Part shown: piece after piece, positions 1-8,461 of the stretch
Position numbering within the stretch: position 1 is the stretch's first letter
How the letters are laid out: every line of letters starts with the position of its first letter
DNA from: Streptomyces sp. JB150
GTDB lineage: Bacteria > Actinomycetota > Actinomycetes > Streptomycetales > Streptomycetaceae
Assembly (NCBI RefSeq): GCF_011193355.1
Contig: NZ_CP049780.1
Location: 5,724,445 to 5,788,444, forward strand
Reading direction: 5' to 3'
Length of the DNA: 64,000 nt
The notes under the pieces: model-generated
What the model saw: the letters and a program-made list of their open reading frames with translations, nothing else
What the model was told of the DNA's origin: nothing
Databases searched by the model: none
Program-made: the position numbers and the translations under genes

Positions 1-222
1 CTCTGCCCTTTTCGCCGTGCCCGTAATCACCTCAAGCGCGCGGCTCATCGGCTTTGCGTATGCCAGTAGTCCGATGTCGGTGCACCGGGGATCTGTCGCG
101 CGCCGCGGCGGTCCGTCCGTAATCGGAGGCGGCCCGTGAATCAGCCGGAGAAAAGCGAAACCGCGCCGCCCGGAACGGGCGACGCGGTGACGCGTTGCGA
201 GTGACGGCCTGCCGCGCGGGCG
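1..222. other. Left-edge stretch with no gene recognised
   Basis: This stretch lies beyond the 3' end of ptsH and shows no convincing codon bias or start/RBS pair on either strand. It may contain the end or promoter region of a gene lying outside the window, but nothing here identifies one. Confidence 0.4.
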
Positions 223-504
223 TCAGACGGTCTCGGGGAGCTCCTCCAGGCCCTCGGCGACCAGCTTGGCCAGGCGGTCCAGGGCGGCGTCCGCGCCCTC
301 GGCGTCGGAGGCGAGGACGATCTCCTCGCCGCCCTGGGCGCCCAGGCCGAGCACGGCCAGCATGGAGGCCGCGTTGACCGGGTTGCCGCCGGCCTTGGCG
401 ATCGTGACCGGCACGCCTGCGGCCGTGGCGGCTCGGACGAAGATGGAGGCGGGGCGGGCGTGAAGGCCCTCGGCCCAGCCGACGTTGACGCGGCGCTCAG
501 CCAT
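223..504 (-). CDS. ptsH: HPr phosphocarrier protein of the PTS
   Basis: A 93-aa HPr. In the phosphotransferase system HPr takes phosphate from enzyme I and passes it to sugar-specific EIIA proteins in the cytoplasm. The active-site motif GLHARPAS places the phosphorylated histidine at H15, and the regulatory-serine region is present at S47 (NAASMLAVL). Length is normal for the family. The ATG at 504-502 has a purine-rich GAAGGG about 9 nt upstream. The gene stands alone and is divergent from the patA-like gene. A DasR-type operator lies about 25 bp upstream, which links it to N-acetylglucosamine control. Confidence 0.97.
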   Translation of the reverse strand: MAERRVNVGWAEGLHARPASIFVRAATAAGVPVTIAKAGGNPVNAASMLAVLGLGAQGGEEIVLASDAEGADAALDRLAKLVAEGLEELPETV

Positions 505-528
505 GTGTTGCTGCCCTTCGGTGTTCAG

Positions 529-544
529 GGTTGTCTAGACCAGT
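529..544. promoter_or_regulatory. Candidate DasR operator (dre) upstream of ptsH
   Basis: GGTTGTCTAGACCAGT matches 13 of 16 positions of the DasR consensus as remembered (ACTGGTCTAGACCAGT), including the central TGTCTAGACCAGT block. It lies 25-40 bp upstream of the ptsH start in the promoter/leader region. DasR, a GntR-family regulator responding to glucosamine-6-phosphate, is known to control ptsH in Streptomyces; that this is its site is inference from the match. Confidence 0.75.
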
Positions 545-704
545 TTTCCATATCGCGAAGCATGCTCCCGGAGCGGACGTGCCCCCGGTCCATCGGGGGA
601 CGCCGCAATCCACCGGGTGGCGCCGGACCGCGGCCTCGGTCCGTGCTTCCGTCCTCACAGACTGCCCCGCGCCGTTGCCGGACGCGAGCCGTACTCTGGG
701 GCCC

Positions 705-3515
705 ATGCAGACCTCGTCGGACCGGCACGAGTACCCCGCCCACTGGGAAGCCGACGTGGTGCTGCGCGACGGCGGCACCGCGCGCGTCCGCCCCATCACC
801 GTCGACGACGCGGAGCGCCTGGTCAGCTTCTACGAGCAGGTCTCGGACGAGTCGAAGTACTACCGCTTCTTCGCGCCCTACCCGCGCCTGTCCGCGAAGG
901 ACGTCCACCGCTTCACGCACCACGACTTCGTGGACCGGGTGGGACTCGCGGCCACGATCGGCGGCGAGTTCATCGCCACCGTACGCTACGACCGCATCGG
1001 GACGAACGGACTGCCCGCCTCCGCACCCGCCGACGAGGCCGAGGTCGCCTTCCTCGTGCAGGACGCCCACCAGGGCCGCGGCGTCGCCTCCGCCCTCCTG
1101 GAACACATCGCCGCCGTCGCCCGCGAGCGCGGCATCCGCCGCTTCGCCGCCGAGGTGCTGCCCGCCAACACCAAGATGATCAAGGTGTTCACGGACGCCG
1201 GGTACACCCAGAAGCGCAGCTTCGAGGACGGCGTCGTCCGCCTGGAACTGGACCTCGAACCCACCGACCGCTCCCTGGCCGTGCAGTACGCGCGCGAACA
1301 GCGCGCCGAGGCCCGGTCCGTGCAGCGGCTGCTCGCCCCCGGCTCGGTCGCCGTCGTCGGCGCGGGCCGCACCCCCGGCGGAGTGGGCCGCTCCGTGCTC
1401 GGCAACATCCGCGACGCCGGCTTCACCGGCCGCCTCCACGCGGTGAACCGCGCCCTGCCCGACGGGCTGAAGGAACTGGACGGCGTGCCGGCCTACCGCT
1501 CGGTGCGCGACATCGACGGCCCCGTCGACCTCGCGGTGATCGCCGTCCCCGCCGAGCAGGTCCCCGAGGTCGTCACCGAGTGCGGCGAGCACGGTGTCCA
1601 GGGGCTCGTCGTGATCTCCGCCGGATACGCCGAGAGCGGCCCCGACGGACGCGAACGCCAGCGCGCCCTCGTCCGCCACGCGCGCGCGTACGGGATGCGG
1701 ATCATCGGGCCCAACGCCTTCGGGATCATCAACAACTCCCCGGAGGTCCGGCTCAACGCCTCCCTCGCCCCCGAGCCGCCCCGCCCCGGCCGGATCGGCC
1801 TGTTCGCCCAGTCCGGCGCCATCGGCATCGCCCTGCTGTCCCGCCTCCACCGGCGCGGCGGCGGCGTCACCGGGGTTACCGGCGTGTCCACCTTCGTCTC
1901 GTCGGGCAACCGCGCGGACGTCTCCGGCAACGACGTCCTGCAGTACTGGTACGACGACCCGGACACCGACGTCGTCCTGATGTACCTGGAGTCGATCGGC
2001 AACCCCCGCAAGTTCACCCGCCTGGCACGCCGTACGGCGGCGGCCAAGCCCCTCGTCGTGGTCCAGAGCGCCGGATCCGCCCCCCAGGGCCACGCGGTGC
2101 GCGCCACCCGGCTGCCGCACGCCACGGTGTCCGCGCTGCTGCGCCAGGCCGGCGTCATCCGCGTGAACACCATCACCGAACTGGTCGACACCGGCCTCCT
2201 GCTCGCCCGCCAGCCGCTCCCGCGCGGACCGCGCGTGGCCATCCTCGGCAACTCCGAGTCCCTCGGCGTGCTCACCTACGACGCCTGCCTCTCCGAGGGC
2301 CTGCGGCCCATGCCGCCCCTGGACCTGACGACCGCCGCCGGCCCGGAGGACTTCCGCGCGGCGCTCGCCCGGGCGCTGGCCGACGACACCTGCGACGCCG
2401 TCGTCGTCACGGCGATACCGGCGATCGGCGAGGAGTCCGCCGGGGACGCGGCGCTGGCCGAGGCACTGCGCTCCGCCGCCGAGCGGGCACCGTCCAAGCC
2501 GGTGCTGGTCGTGCACGTGGAACTCGGCGGCCTCGCGGAAGCCCTGTCGGCCGCCACCAGCACGGCCCCCCGCGCGCGTGCCGCCACCCCCGGCACCACC
2601 GCACCGGACACCGGACCCGACCCGCTGCCCGCCGCCCAGCCGCCCGGCGGCACCCGCCTCATCCCCGCCTACCCGGCCGCCGAACGTGCCGTCCGCGCCC
2701 TCGCCGAGGCCGTCAGGTACGCCGGCTGGCGCCGTGAGGCCGCCGACCCCGGCAAGGTGCCCGAGTACGAGGACATCGACGAGAAGGGCGCCGCCCGGCT
2801 GATCGACGGCCTCCTCACGCGCGGACAGGGCCTCACCCTCGGCGCCGAGGACACCTGCGAGCTGCTGGGCCGCTACGGCATCCGGGTCCGCCGCGCCCTG
2901 CCCGCCCCCACCCCCGAGGACGCCGTCACCGCCGCCCGCGCCCTCGGCTACCCGGTCGCCCTCAAGGCCACCGCCCCGCACCTGCGGCACCGCGCGGACC
3001 TGGGCGGCGTACGCCTCGACCTCGCCGACGAGGAACAACTGCGACGCGCCTACGCCGAGTTGACCGCTCTGTTCGGCTCGCCCGAGGAGCTGCGCCCGGT
3101 GGTGCAGGGCATGGCACCGCGCGGCGTGGACACCGTCGTACGGGCCGTGATCGACCCCGCCGCCGGAGCGGTGCTCTCCTTCGGCCTCGCCGGGGCGGCC
3201 TCCCAGCTGCTCGGCGACATGGCGCACCGGCTGATTCCGGTCACCGACCGCGAGGCCGCCTCCCTGATCCGCTCCATCCGGACCGCCCCGCTCCTGTTCG
3301 GCTGGCGCGGCTCGGCACCGGTGGACACCCCGGCCCTGGAGGAGCTGCTGCTGCGGGTCTCCCGGCTGGTCGACGACCACCCCGAGGTGGTCGCGGTCAC
3401 CCTGGAACCGGTCGTCGTCGCCACCGAGGGCGTGAGCGTGCTCGGCGCCTCCGTACGCCTGGCCCCGCCCCCCGCCCGCGACGACCTGGGACCCCGCACG
3501 CTCCCCGCCTACTGA
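705..3515 (+). CDS. patA: GNAT acetyltransferase / NDP-forming acyl-CoA synthetase fusion (PatA-type lysine acetyltransferase)
   Basis: A 936-aa protein. The N-terminal GNAT domain (about residues 15-175) carries the acetyl-CoA loop HQGRGVA. A CoA-binding Rossmann domain starts near 210 (SVAVVGAGRTPGG), succinyl-CoA-ligase-like domains follow, and an ATP-grasp domain occupies about 710-936 (GYPVALKATAPHL). This GNAT-first order is the arrangement described for the Streptomyces lividans acetyltransferase PatA, the reverse of Salmonella Pat; that enzyme acetylates acyl-CoA synthetases. The synthetase part is probably a sensor rather than a full enzyme. The frame opens upstream at 531, but the ATG at 705, just before the conserved sequence, is the better start. 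Confidence 0.85.
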   Translation: MQTSSDRHEYPAHWEADVVLRDGGTARVRPITVDDAERLVSFYEQVSDESKYYRFFAPYPRLSAKDVHRFTHHDFVDRVGLAATIGGEFIATVRYDRIGTNGLPASAPADEAEVAFLVQDAHQGRGVASALLEHIAAVARERGIRRFAAEVLPANTKMIKVFTDAGYTQKRSFEDGVVRLELDLEPTDRSLAVQYAREQRAEARSVQRLLAPGSVAVVGAGRTPGGVGRSVLGNIRDAGFTGRLHAVNRALPDGLKELDGVPAYRSVRDIDGPVDLAVIAVPAEQVPEVVTECGEHGVQGLVVISAGYAESGPDGRERQRALVRHARAYGMRIIGPNAFGIINNSPEVRLNASLAPEPPRPGRIGLFAQSGAIGIALLSRLHRRGGGVTGVTGVSTFVSSGNRADVSGNDVLQYWYDDPDTDVVLMYLESIGNPRKFTRLARRTAAAKPLVVVQSAGSAPQGHAVRATRLPHATVSALLRQAGVIRVNTITELVDTGLLLARQPLPRGPRVAILGNSESLGVLTYDACLSEGLRPMPPLDLTTAAGPEDFRAALARALADDTCDAVVVTAIPAIGEESAGDAALAEALRSAAERAPSKPVLVVHVELGGLAEALSAATSTAPRARAATPGTTAPDTGPDPLPAAQPPGGTRLIPAYPAAERAVRALAEAVRYAGWRREAADPGKVPEYEDIDEKGAARLIDGLLTRGQGLTLGAEDTCELLGRYGIRVRRALPAPTPEDAVTAARALGYPVALKATAPHLRHRADLGGVRLDLADEEQLRRAYAELTALFGSPEELRPVVQGMAPRGVDTVVRAVIDPAAGAVLSFGLAGAASQLLGDMAHRLIPVTDREAASLIRSIRTAPLLFGWRGSAPVDTPALEELLLRVSRLVDDHPEVVAVTLEPVVVATEGVSVLGASVRLAPPPARDDLGPRTLPAY

Positions 3516-3586
3516 GACGTTCCCGACGGACCCGGAGCCCGCCGAGCGGTGCCTCGCAGTCAGTGCGCCACCGTAGGATGGACGGC

Positions 3587-4174
3587 ATGGCCAAGACCAG
3601 TACGACGACCCAGGGGCTGCGTGCGGCGATCGAGCGCAGCGGCTACTACCCGGCCCTCGTGGCCGAGGCGGTGGAGGCCGCCGTGGGCGGCGAGCCCATC
3701 CGGTCGTATCTGGTCCACCAGGAGACGACGTTCGACCAGAACGAGGTCCGCCGCCACGTCACCGTGCTCGTGCTCACCGATACCCGCTTCATCGTCAGCC
3801 ACACCGACGAGCAGGCCGCCGACAGTACGTCCCCGACGCCGTACGCCACCACCTCCACGGAGTCGGTGAAGCTCGGCCGGATCTCGTCCGTCGTGGTCAG
3901 CCGCGTGGTGTCCAACCCGGAGGCGTACACGCCGGGCACCCTCCCGCGCGAGGTGGTGCTCACCATCGGCTGGGGCGCCGTCTCCCGGATCGACCTGGAG
4001 CCCGCCGCCTGTGGCGACCCGAACTGCGACGCCGACCACGGCTACACCGGCAGCTCGACGGCGGACGACCTCAGCCTGCGCGTCAGCGAGGCCGGGGACG
4101 GCCCGGAGACCGTGCGCCAGGCGCTCGCCTTCGCGCAGGCCATCTCCGAGGCGACCGCGGACCCGACGCGCTGA
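3587..4174 (+). CDS. DUF5998-like conserved protein
   Basis: A 195-aa acidic protein (MAKTSTTTQGLRAAI...) with no membrane segment. It resembles a conserved actinobacterial family that I recall as DUF5998; no function is known to me. The ATG at 3587 is preceded by AGGATGG; an ATG at 3563 is in frame but would add only eight weakly coding residues. Its TGA overlaps the ATG of the following phosphodiesterase-family gene by one base (TGATG), so the two are probably translationally coupled and transcribed together. Confidence 0.75.
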   Translation: MAKTSTTTQGLRAAIERSGYYPALVAEAVEAAVGGEPIRSYLVHQETTFDQNEVRRHVTVLVLTDTRFIVSHTDEQAADSTSPTPYATTSTESVKLGRISSVVVSRVVSNPEAYTPGTLPREVVLTIGWGAVSRIDLEPAACGDPNCDADHGYTGSSTADDLSLRVSEAGDGPETVRQALAFAQAISEATADPTR

Positions 4175-5370
4175 TGGTGCAGCCGCCCGCCGCCTGGGAC
4201 CCCCATCCGGAACCCCTCGCCGTCGACTCCGCCCCGCTGCCCGAGTACGGCACCGGCTCGCTCGCCGACCTGCTGCCCACGCTGGCCGCCGGCCTGGGCG
4301 TGCCCGGCATGACGGCCGCCATCCCCGAGCTGACCCCCGCCGACCGGAACTGCGTGTTCCTGATCGACGGCCTCGGCTGGGAACAGCTGAGGGCACACCC
4401 GGACGAGGCCCCGTTCCTCACCTCGCTCCTCGCCTCCTCGCGCGGCGGCACCGGCCGCCCGCTGACCACCGGCTACCCGGCGACCACGGCCACGTCCCTG
4501 GCCTCCGTCGGCACCGGCCTGCCGCCGGGCGTCCACGGCCTGCCCGGCTACACCGTGCGGGATCCGGCCACCGGCGCGCTGATGAACCAGCTGCGCTGGC
4601 AGCCGTGGACCGAGCCGAGCGCCTGGCAGCCGTACCCCACCGTCTTCGACCTGGCCGACCGCGCGGGCGTGCACGCCGCGCAGGTCTCCTCCCCGGCGTT
4701 CGCGAGCACCCCGCTGACCAAGGTCGCGCTCAGCGGCGGCACCTTCCACGGGCGGCTGTCCGGCGAGGAGCGCATGGACCTCGCGGCCGAGCAGCTGGCC
4801 GCCGGCGACCGCAGCCTGGTCTACACGTACTACGCCGAGGTCGACGGCGCCGGCCACCGCTTCGGCGTCGACTCCGACACCTGGCGCGGCCAGCTGATGT
4901 ACGTCGACCGCCTGGTCCAGCGCCTCGCCGAGCAGCTGCCGCCGCGCAGCGCGCTGTACGTCACCGCCGACCACGGCATGGTCGACGTGCCCTTCGACGA
5001 GCAGCACCGCATCGACTTCGACGAGGACTGGGAGCTGCGCGCGGGGGTCGCCCTGCTGGGCGGCGAGGGCCGCGCCCGGCACGTCTACGCGGTCCCCGGC
5101 GCCGAGAACGACGTCCTGACCTGCTGGCGCGAAGTGCTCGGCGAGCAGTTCTGGGTGGCCTCGCGGGACGAGGCGATCGCCGCCGGCTGGTTCGGGCCGC
5201 AGGTCGACGAACGGGTGTACGGGCGCATCGGCGACGTCGTCGCGGCCGCGCGGGACGACGTTCTGATCATCGCCTCGGAGCGGGAGCCCAACGAGTCGGC
5301 GATGGTCGGCAACCACGGCTCGATGACCCCGGCGGAGCAGCTGGTCCCGCTGCTCGAAGTACGCTCCTGA
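4174..5370 (+). CDS. Alkaline-phosphatase-superfamily nucleotide pyrophosphatase/phosphodiesterase
   Basis: A 398-aa protein. The metal-binding Asp lies in CVFLIDGLGW near residue 70, the nucleophile Thr in GYPATTATSLASVGTG near residue 105, and later metal ligands in VTADHGMVDVP and GNHGSMTP. This is the layout of type I phosphodiesterase/nucleotide pyrophosphatases (PF01663), which cleave phosphodiester or pyrophosphate bonds. No signal peptide is visible, so it is probably cytoplasmic. It is coupled to the preceding gene by a TGATG overlap and followed after about 50 bp by thymidine kinase. The substrate cannot be read from the sequence. Confidence 0.85.
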   Translation: MVQPPAAWDPHPEPLAVDSAPLPEYGTGSLADLLPTLAAGLGVPGMTAAIPELTPADRNCVFLIDGLGWEQLRAHPDEAPFLTSLLASSRGGTGRPLTTGYPATTATSLASVGTGLPPGVHGLPGYTVRDPATGALMNQLRWQPWTEPSAWQPYPTVFDLADRAGVHAAQVSSPAFASTPLTKVALSGGTFHGRLSGEERMDLAAEQLAAGDRSLVYTYYAEVDGAGHRFGVDSDTWRGQLMYVDRLVQRLAEQLPPRSALYVTADHGMVDVPFDEQHRIDFDEDWELRAGVALLGGEGRARHVYAVPGAENDVLTCWREVLGEQFWVASRDEAIAAGWFGPQVDERVYGRIGDVVAAARDDVLIIASEREPNESAMVGNHGSMTPAEQLVPLLEVRS

Positions 5371-5422
5371 AGGGCTGAGGCGCCCCACCATGACGATCTC
5401 GCCGAAAGGTGCTCACCCTCCC

Positions 5423-6070
5423 ATGCCCGAGCTGGTCTTCTTCTCCGGAACGATGGACTGCGGGAAGTCGACGCTGGCTCTCCAGATCGAGCACAACCGC
5501 TCCGCGCGCGGCCTGCAGGGCATGATCTTCACGCGCGACGACCGCGCGGGCGAGGGCAAGCTGTCCTCCCGGCTCGGCCTGGTCACCGACGCGGTCGAGG
5601 TCGAGGACGGCATGGACCTCTACGCCTACCTGGTCGACCACCTCTCGCACGGCGGCCGCGCGGACTACGTGATCGCGGACGAGGCGCAGTTCCTCGCGCC
5701 GGAGCAGATCGACCAACTCGCGCGCGTGGTCGACGACCTGGGGCTCGACGTGTACGCCTTCGGCATCACCACCGACTTCCGCACCAAGCTCTTCCCCGGC
5801 TCCCAGCGCCTGGTGGAGCTGGCCGACCGCGTGGAGGTGCTCCAGGTCGAGGCCCTGTGCTGGTGCGGTGCCCGCGCGACGCACAACGCCCGCACGATAG
5901 GCGGGGAGATGGTCGTCGAGGGCGCCCAGGTCGTCGTCGGCGACGTGAACCAGTCGGAGGCCGTCGGCTACGAGGTGCTGTGCCGCCGCCACCACCGCCG
6001 CCGGATGACCGCCGCGACGGCCCGCGCGGCGGCACTGTCCCCGGACGTCCTGCCGGTGCCGCACACCTGA
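5423..6070 (+). CDS. tdk: Thymidine kinase
   Basis: Type II thymidine kinase, which phosphorylates thymidine with ATP in pyrimidine salvage. The P-loop GTMDCGKST is near the N-terminus, followed by a Walker-B-like ADEAQFL, a lasso region, and zinc-ligand candidates CWCGARATHN and CRRHH. The protein is 215 aa from the ATG at 5423, which directly precedes the core PELVFFSGTMD. An in-frame ATG at 5390 would add 11 residues and cannot be excluded, because neither start has a perfect RBS. It follows the phosphodiesterase gene closely and probably shares its transcript. Confidence 0.93.
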   Translation: MPELVFFSGTMDCGKSTLALQIEHNRSARGLQGMIFTRDDRAGEGKLSSRLGLVTDAVEVEDGMDLYAYLVDHLSHGGRADYVIADEAQFLAPEQIDQLARVVDDLGLDVYAFGITTDFRTKLFPGSQRLVELADRVEVLQVEALCWCGARATHNARTIGGEMVVEGAQVVVGDVNQSEAVGYEVLCRRHHRRRMTAATARAAALSPDVLPVPHT

Positions 6071-6089
6071 CCCGCGGGGCAGGGCCGGG

Positions 6090-6890
6090 TCAGCGGGCGC
6101 GCTGCAGCAGGCAGAAGAGCGCGCCCTCGGGGTCGGCCACCGTGGCCACCCGGCCCCGCTCGCCGTCCTCGGCGTCCTTCAGGACGTGCCCGCCCAGCCC
6201 GACCAGCCGCTCCACGGCCTCGTCGGCGTCCGCGACCTCGAAGTACGTCAGCCAGTGCGGACCCCGGTCCCGGGGCAGGGCGCTGCCCAGGCCGTGGATG
6301 CCCGCGACCGGCCGGCCGCCGACGCAGAGCGTCACGTAGTCGACGTCGGCGCTCACCAGCGGCTCCTCCTCGTGGCCGAAGACGCTCTTGTAGAACTTGG
6401 CGACGGTCGCCGACTCGTAGGTCAGCAGCTCGTTCCAGGCGGGGGTGCCGGGCACCCCCGACAGGGCCGTGCCCTGGTGCGCCGCCGCCTGCCAGATCCC
6501 GAACACGGCGCCGGAAGGGTCGGAGCCGATCGCCAGCCGCCCGGCCTCCCCGGCGTCGAGCGGGCCCACGCCGATCGTGCCGCCGCACAACCGCGCGGTC
6601 TCCGCCGTCTGCCCGGCGTCGTCGGAGGCGAGGTACGGCGTCCAGGCGACCGGGAGATGCCGGTCCGGCGGCAGCTGCCCGATGCCCGCCACCTCACGGC
6701 CGTCCAGCAGGGCCCGCACAGAGGGGCCGAGCTGCCCGGGTCCGGGGCGGAACTCCCAGCCGAACAGGGCGCCGTAGAACTCCTGGGTCGCCGCCACCGC
6801 GTGCACCATCAGGCTCACCCAGCAGGGCGTGCCGGGCGCGTACCGGGCGTGATCGCCGGCCCGGCCGGCCGGGCCCCGTGCCTCGGTCAT
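6090..6890 (-). CDS. Two-domain VOC (glyoxalase/bleomycin-resistance fold) protein
   Basis: A 266-aa protein of two tandem VOC modules, roughly residues 10-130 and 140-262. Each has the beta-alpha-beta-beta-beta signature, for example FYGALFGWEFRPG and FYKSVFGHEEEP. Such proteins bind a metal and a small ligand; many are annotated as hydroxylases or resistance proteins, but the substrate is unknown. The ATG at 6890 has a very strong GAGGAGAG RBS, so the open frame upstream to 6998 is not used. It converges on tdk with about 20 bp between stop codons. Confidence 0.85.
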   Translation of the reverse strand: MTEARGPAGRAGDHARYAPGTPCWVSLMVHAVAATQEFYGALFGWEFRPGPGQLGPSVRALLDGREVAGIGQLPPDRHLPVAWTPYLASDDAGQTAETARLCGGTIGVGPLDAGEAGRLAIGSDPSGAVFGIWQAAAHQGTALSGVPGTPAWNELLTYESATVAKFYKSVFGHEEEPLVSADVDYVTLCVGGRPVAGIHGLGSALPRDRGPHWLTYFEVADADEAVERLVGLGGHVLKDAEDGERGRVATVADPEGALFCLLQRAR

Positions 6891-7195
6891 CGTCACTCTC
6901 TCCTCGGCCCCTCGCGGCGCCGCGTCGCTTCCGCTCTCCGGACCCACGAGCCGATGCTCGCACCACCCCGGGTGCCACGCGCTTCGGGCGCGCCGCATCT
7001 CGTCCGGTCACCGGAGAATGTCCGATCTGCGATGTCCCGCCCGTTTCGGGGGGATGGCCCACGGATGTCGATCGGTGGTACCCGGGGCGCCACTGCACGT
7101 GCCCGATCCCGTACACGCCGTGATCAGGGCTGCTTGGCGGAGCAGAGTAGCCGGACATGGACGCCTCGGCCACCCCGTGCGCGAGGATGGTCGGC

Positions 7196-8044
7196 ATGAA
7201 CGCCATCATTTCCGCATCCGCCCTGGCCGCTGAACTGGCGGGGGAGAAGCCGCCGGTGCTGCTCGACGTCCGCTGGCAGCTCAGCCTGGCCAGGACGGCG
7301 GGCGAGCCGCCCTTCGACGGCCGGGCAGCGTACGAGGCCGGGCACATTCCGGGGGCCGTCTACGTCGACCTGGACCGGGAGCTGGCCGGGGAGCCGGGGG
7401 AGCGCGGCCGTCATCCGCTGCCCGGTCTCGCGGAGTTCGGCGCGGCGATGCGCCGCGCGGGTGTGTCCTCCGGGCGGCCGGTCGTCGTCTACGACGGCGG
7501 TCAGGGCTGGGCCGCCGCCCGTGCCTGGTGGATGCTGCGCTGGACGGGTCACCCGGACGTGCGGGTCCTGGACGGCGGGTTGCCGTCCTGGCAGGGCCCG
7601 TTGTCCCAGGACACCCCTTCCCCCGAGGAGGGCGACTTCCGGCCGGTCCCCGGCACCGGCCTGCTGGACGCCGACGGCGCCGCCGCGCTCGCCCGCTCCG
7701 GAGTCCTGTTCGACGCCCGCGCGGCGGAGCGGTACCGCGGTGACGTCGAGCCCATCGACCGGGTCGGCGGCCACATCCCGGGCGCGGTGTCCGCCCCCAC
7801 CACCGAGAACGTGACCGCCGACGGCCGCTTCCTGCCCGCCGAGGACCTGCGGGCCCGCTTCGAGGCTCTGGGCGCCTCTAAGGGCACCGAGGTCGGCGTG
7901 TACTGCGGCTCGGGCGTCTCCGGCGCCCACGAGGTCCTGGCCCTCGCCGTGGCGGGCATCCCGGCGGCCCTGTACGTGGGTTCCTGGTCGGAGTGGTCCG
8001 CGGACCCGGAGCGACCGGTGGCGGTGGGCCCGGACCCGCAGTAG
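7196..8044 (+). CDS. Thiosulfate/3-mercaptopyruvate sulfurtransferase (two rhodanese domains)
   Basis: A 282-aa sulfurtransferase. The N-terminal rhodanese domain is catalytically silent, with DVRW and EAGHIPGAVYVDLD. The C-terminal domain carries the active-site loop VYCGSGVSG with the persulfide-carrying cysteine. CGSGV-type loops occur in both thiosulfate and mercaptopyruvate enzymes, so the donor is undecided. The ATG at 7196 has AGGATGG upstream. It is monocistronic, divergent from the VOC gene and convergent with sepH, with a strong hairpin at 8415-8444 between them. Confidence 0.9.
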   Translation: MNAIISASALAAELAGEKPPVLLDVRWQLSLARTAGEPPFDGRAAYEAGHIPGAVYVDLDRELAGEPGERGRHPLPGLAEFGAAMRRAGVSSGRPVVVYDGGQGWAAARAWWMLRWTGHPDVRVLDGGLPSWQGPLSQDTPSPEEGDFRPVPGTGLLDADGAAALARSGVLFDARAAERYRGDVEPIDRVGGHIPGAVSAPTTENVTADGRFLPAEDLRARFEALGASKGTEVGVYCGSGVSGAHEVLALAVAGIPAALYVGSWSEWSADPERPVAVGPDPQ

Positions 8045-8414
8045 TGCGTCGGCGCGCGGGGCCGGGGGGAGGGGAGAGCGGGGCGGAGTGCACCGCGCGG
8101 GGCAAGTGCGGGCGGGCTCAGGCAGGTACGGGCGGGCGCAGGCGGTACGGGCGGATGCGCGGCAGCGCGAGGGGGCGCGCGTCACGCCCGAGCGCCTCGG
8201 GCGGCCTCCGCGCGCCCGGAGGCCTCCGCGCGTCGGGCGGTGCGGAAGGCCGGTCCGGGCCCGGCGGGGGCTACCCACGCGCGTGCGGCGAGAGGTTCCC
8301 GCCCGACTCCCGACTCCCGACTCCGGGCGCCAGGAGCCCTCTTGAGCCACGGACGGGTGAGGCGGCGGCAGACGGCTGACGGCTGAAGCCCCCGACGCCC
8401 GCCCGCAACACGAC
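8045..8414. other. GC-rich non-coding stretch with short degenerate repeats
   Basis: About 370 bp after the sulfurtransferase gene. It contains degenerate copies of GGTACGGGCGG, a GGCCTCCGCGCG motif that recurs, and three tandem copies of the heptamer CGACTCC at 8304-8324. Open frames here have no plausible start or codon pattern. I see no gene. Confidence 0.5.
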
Positions 8415-8444
8415 CGGGCCCGCGCCGTTCCCGGCGCGGGCCCG
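8415..8444. terminator. Strong hairpin between convergent genes
   Basis: A perfect 13-bp GC-only stem (8415-8427 with 8432-8444) around a TTCC loop. It lies between the sulfurtransferase gene and the end of sepH and would serve both strands. No T-run follows, as is usual in Streptomyces. Confidence 0.85.
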
Positions 8445-8461
8445 ATGCGCGTACGGCCTTG

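Noticed and set aside
525..3380. A 951-codon open frame antisense to the patA-like gene
   Set aside because: Same GC artefact; the plus strand has GNAT, CoA-binding and ATP-grasp motifs in order.
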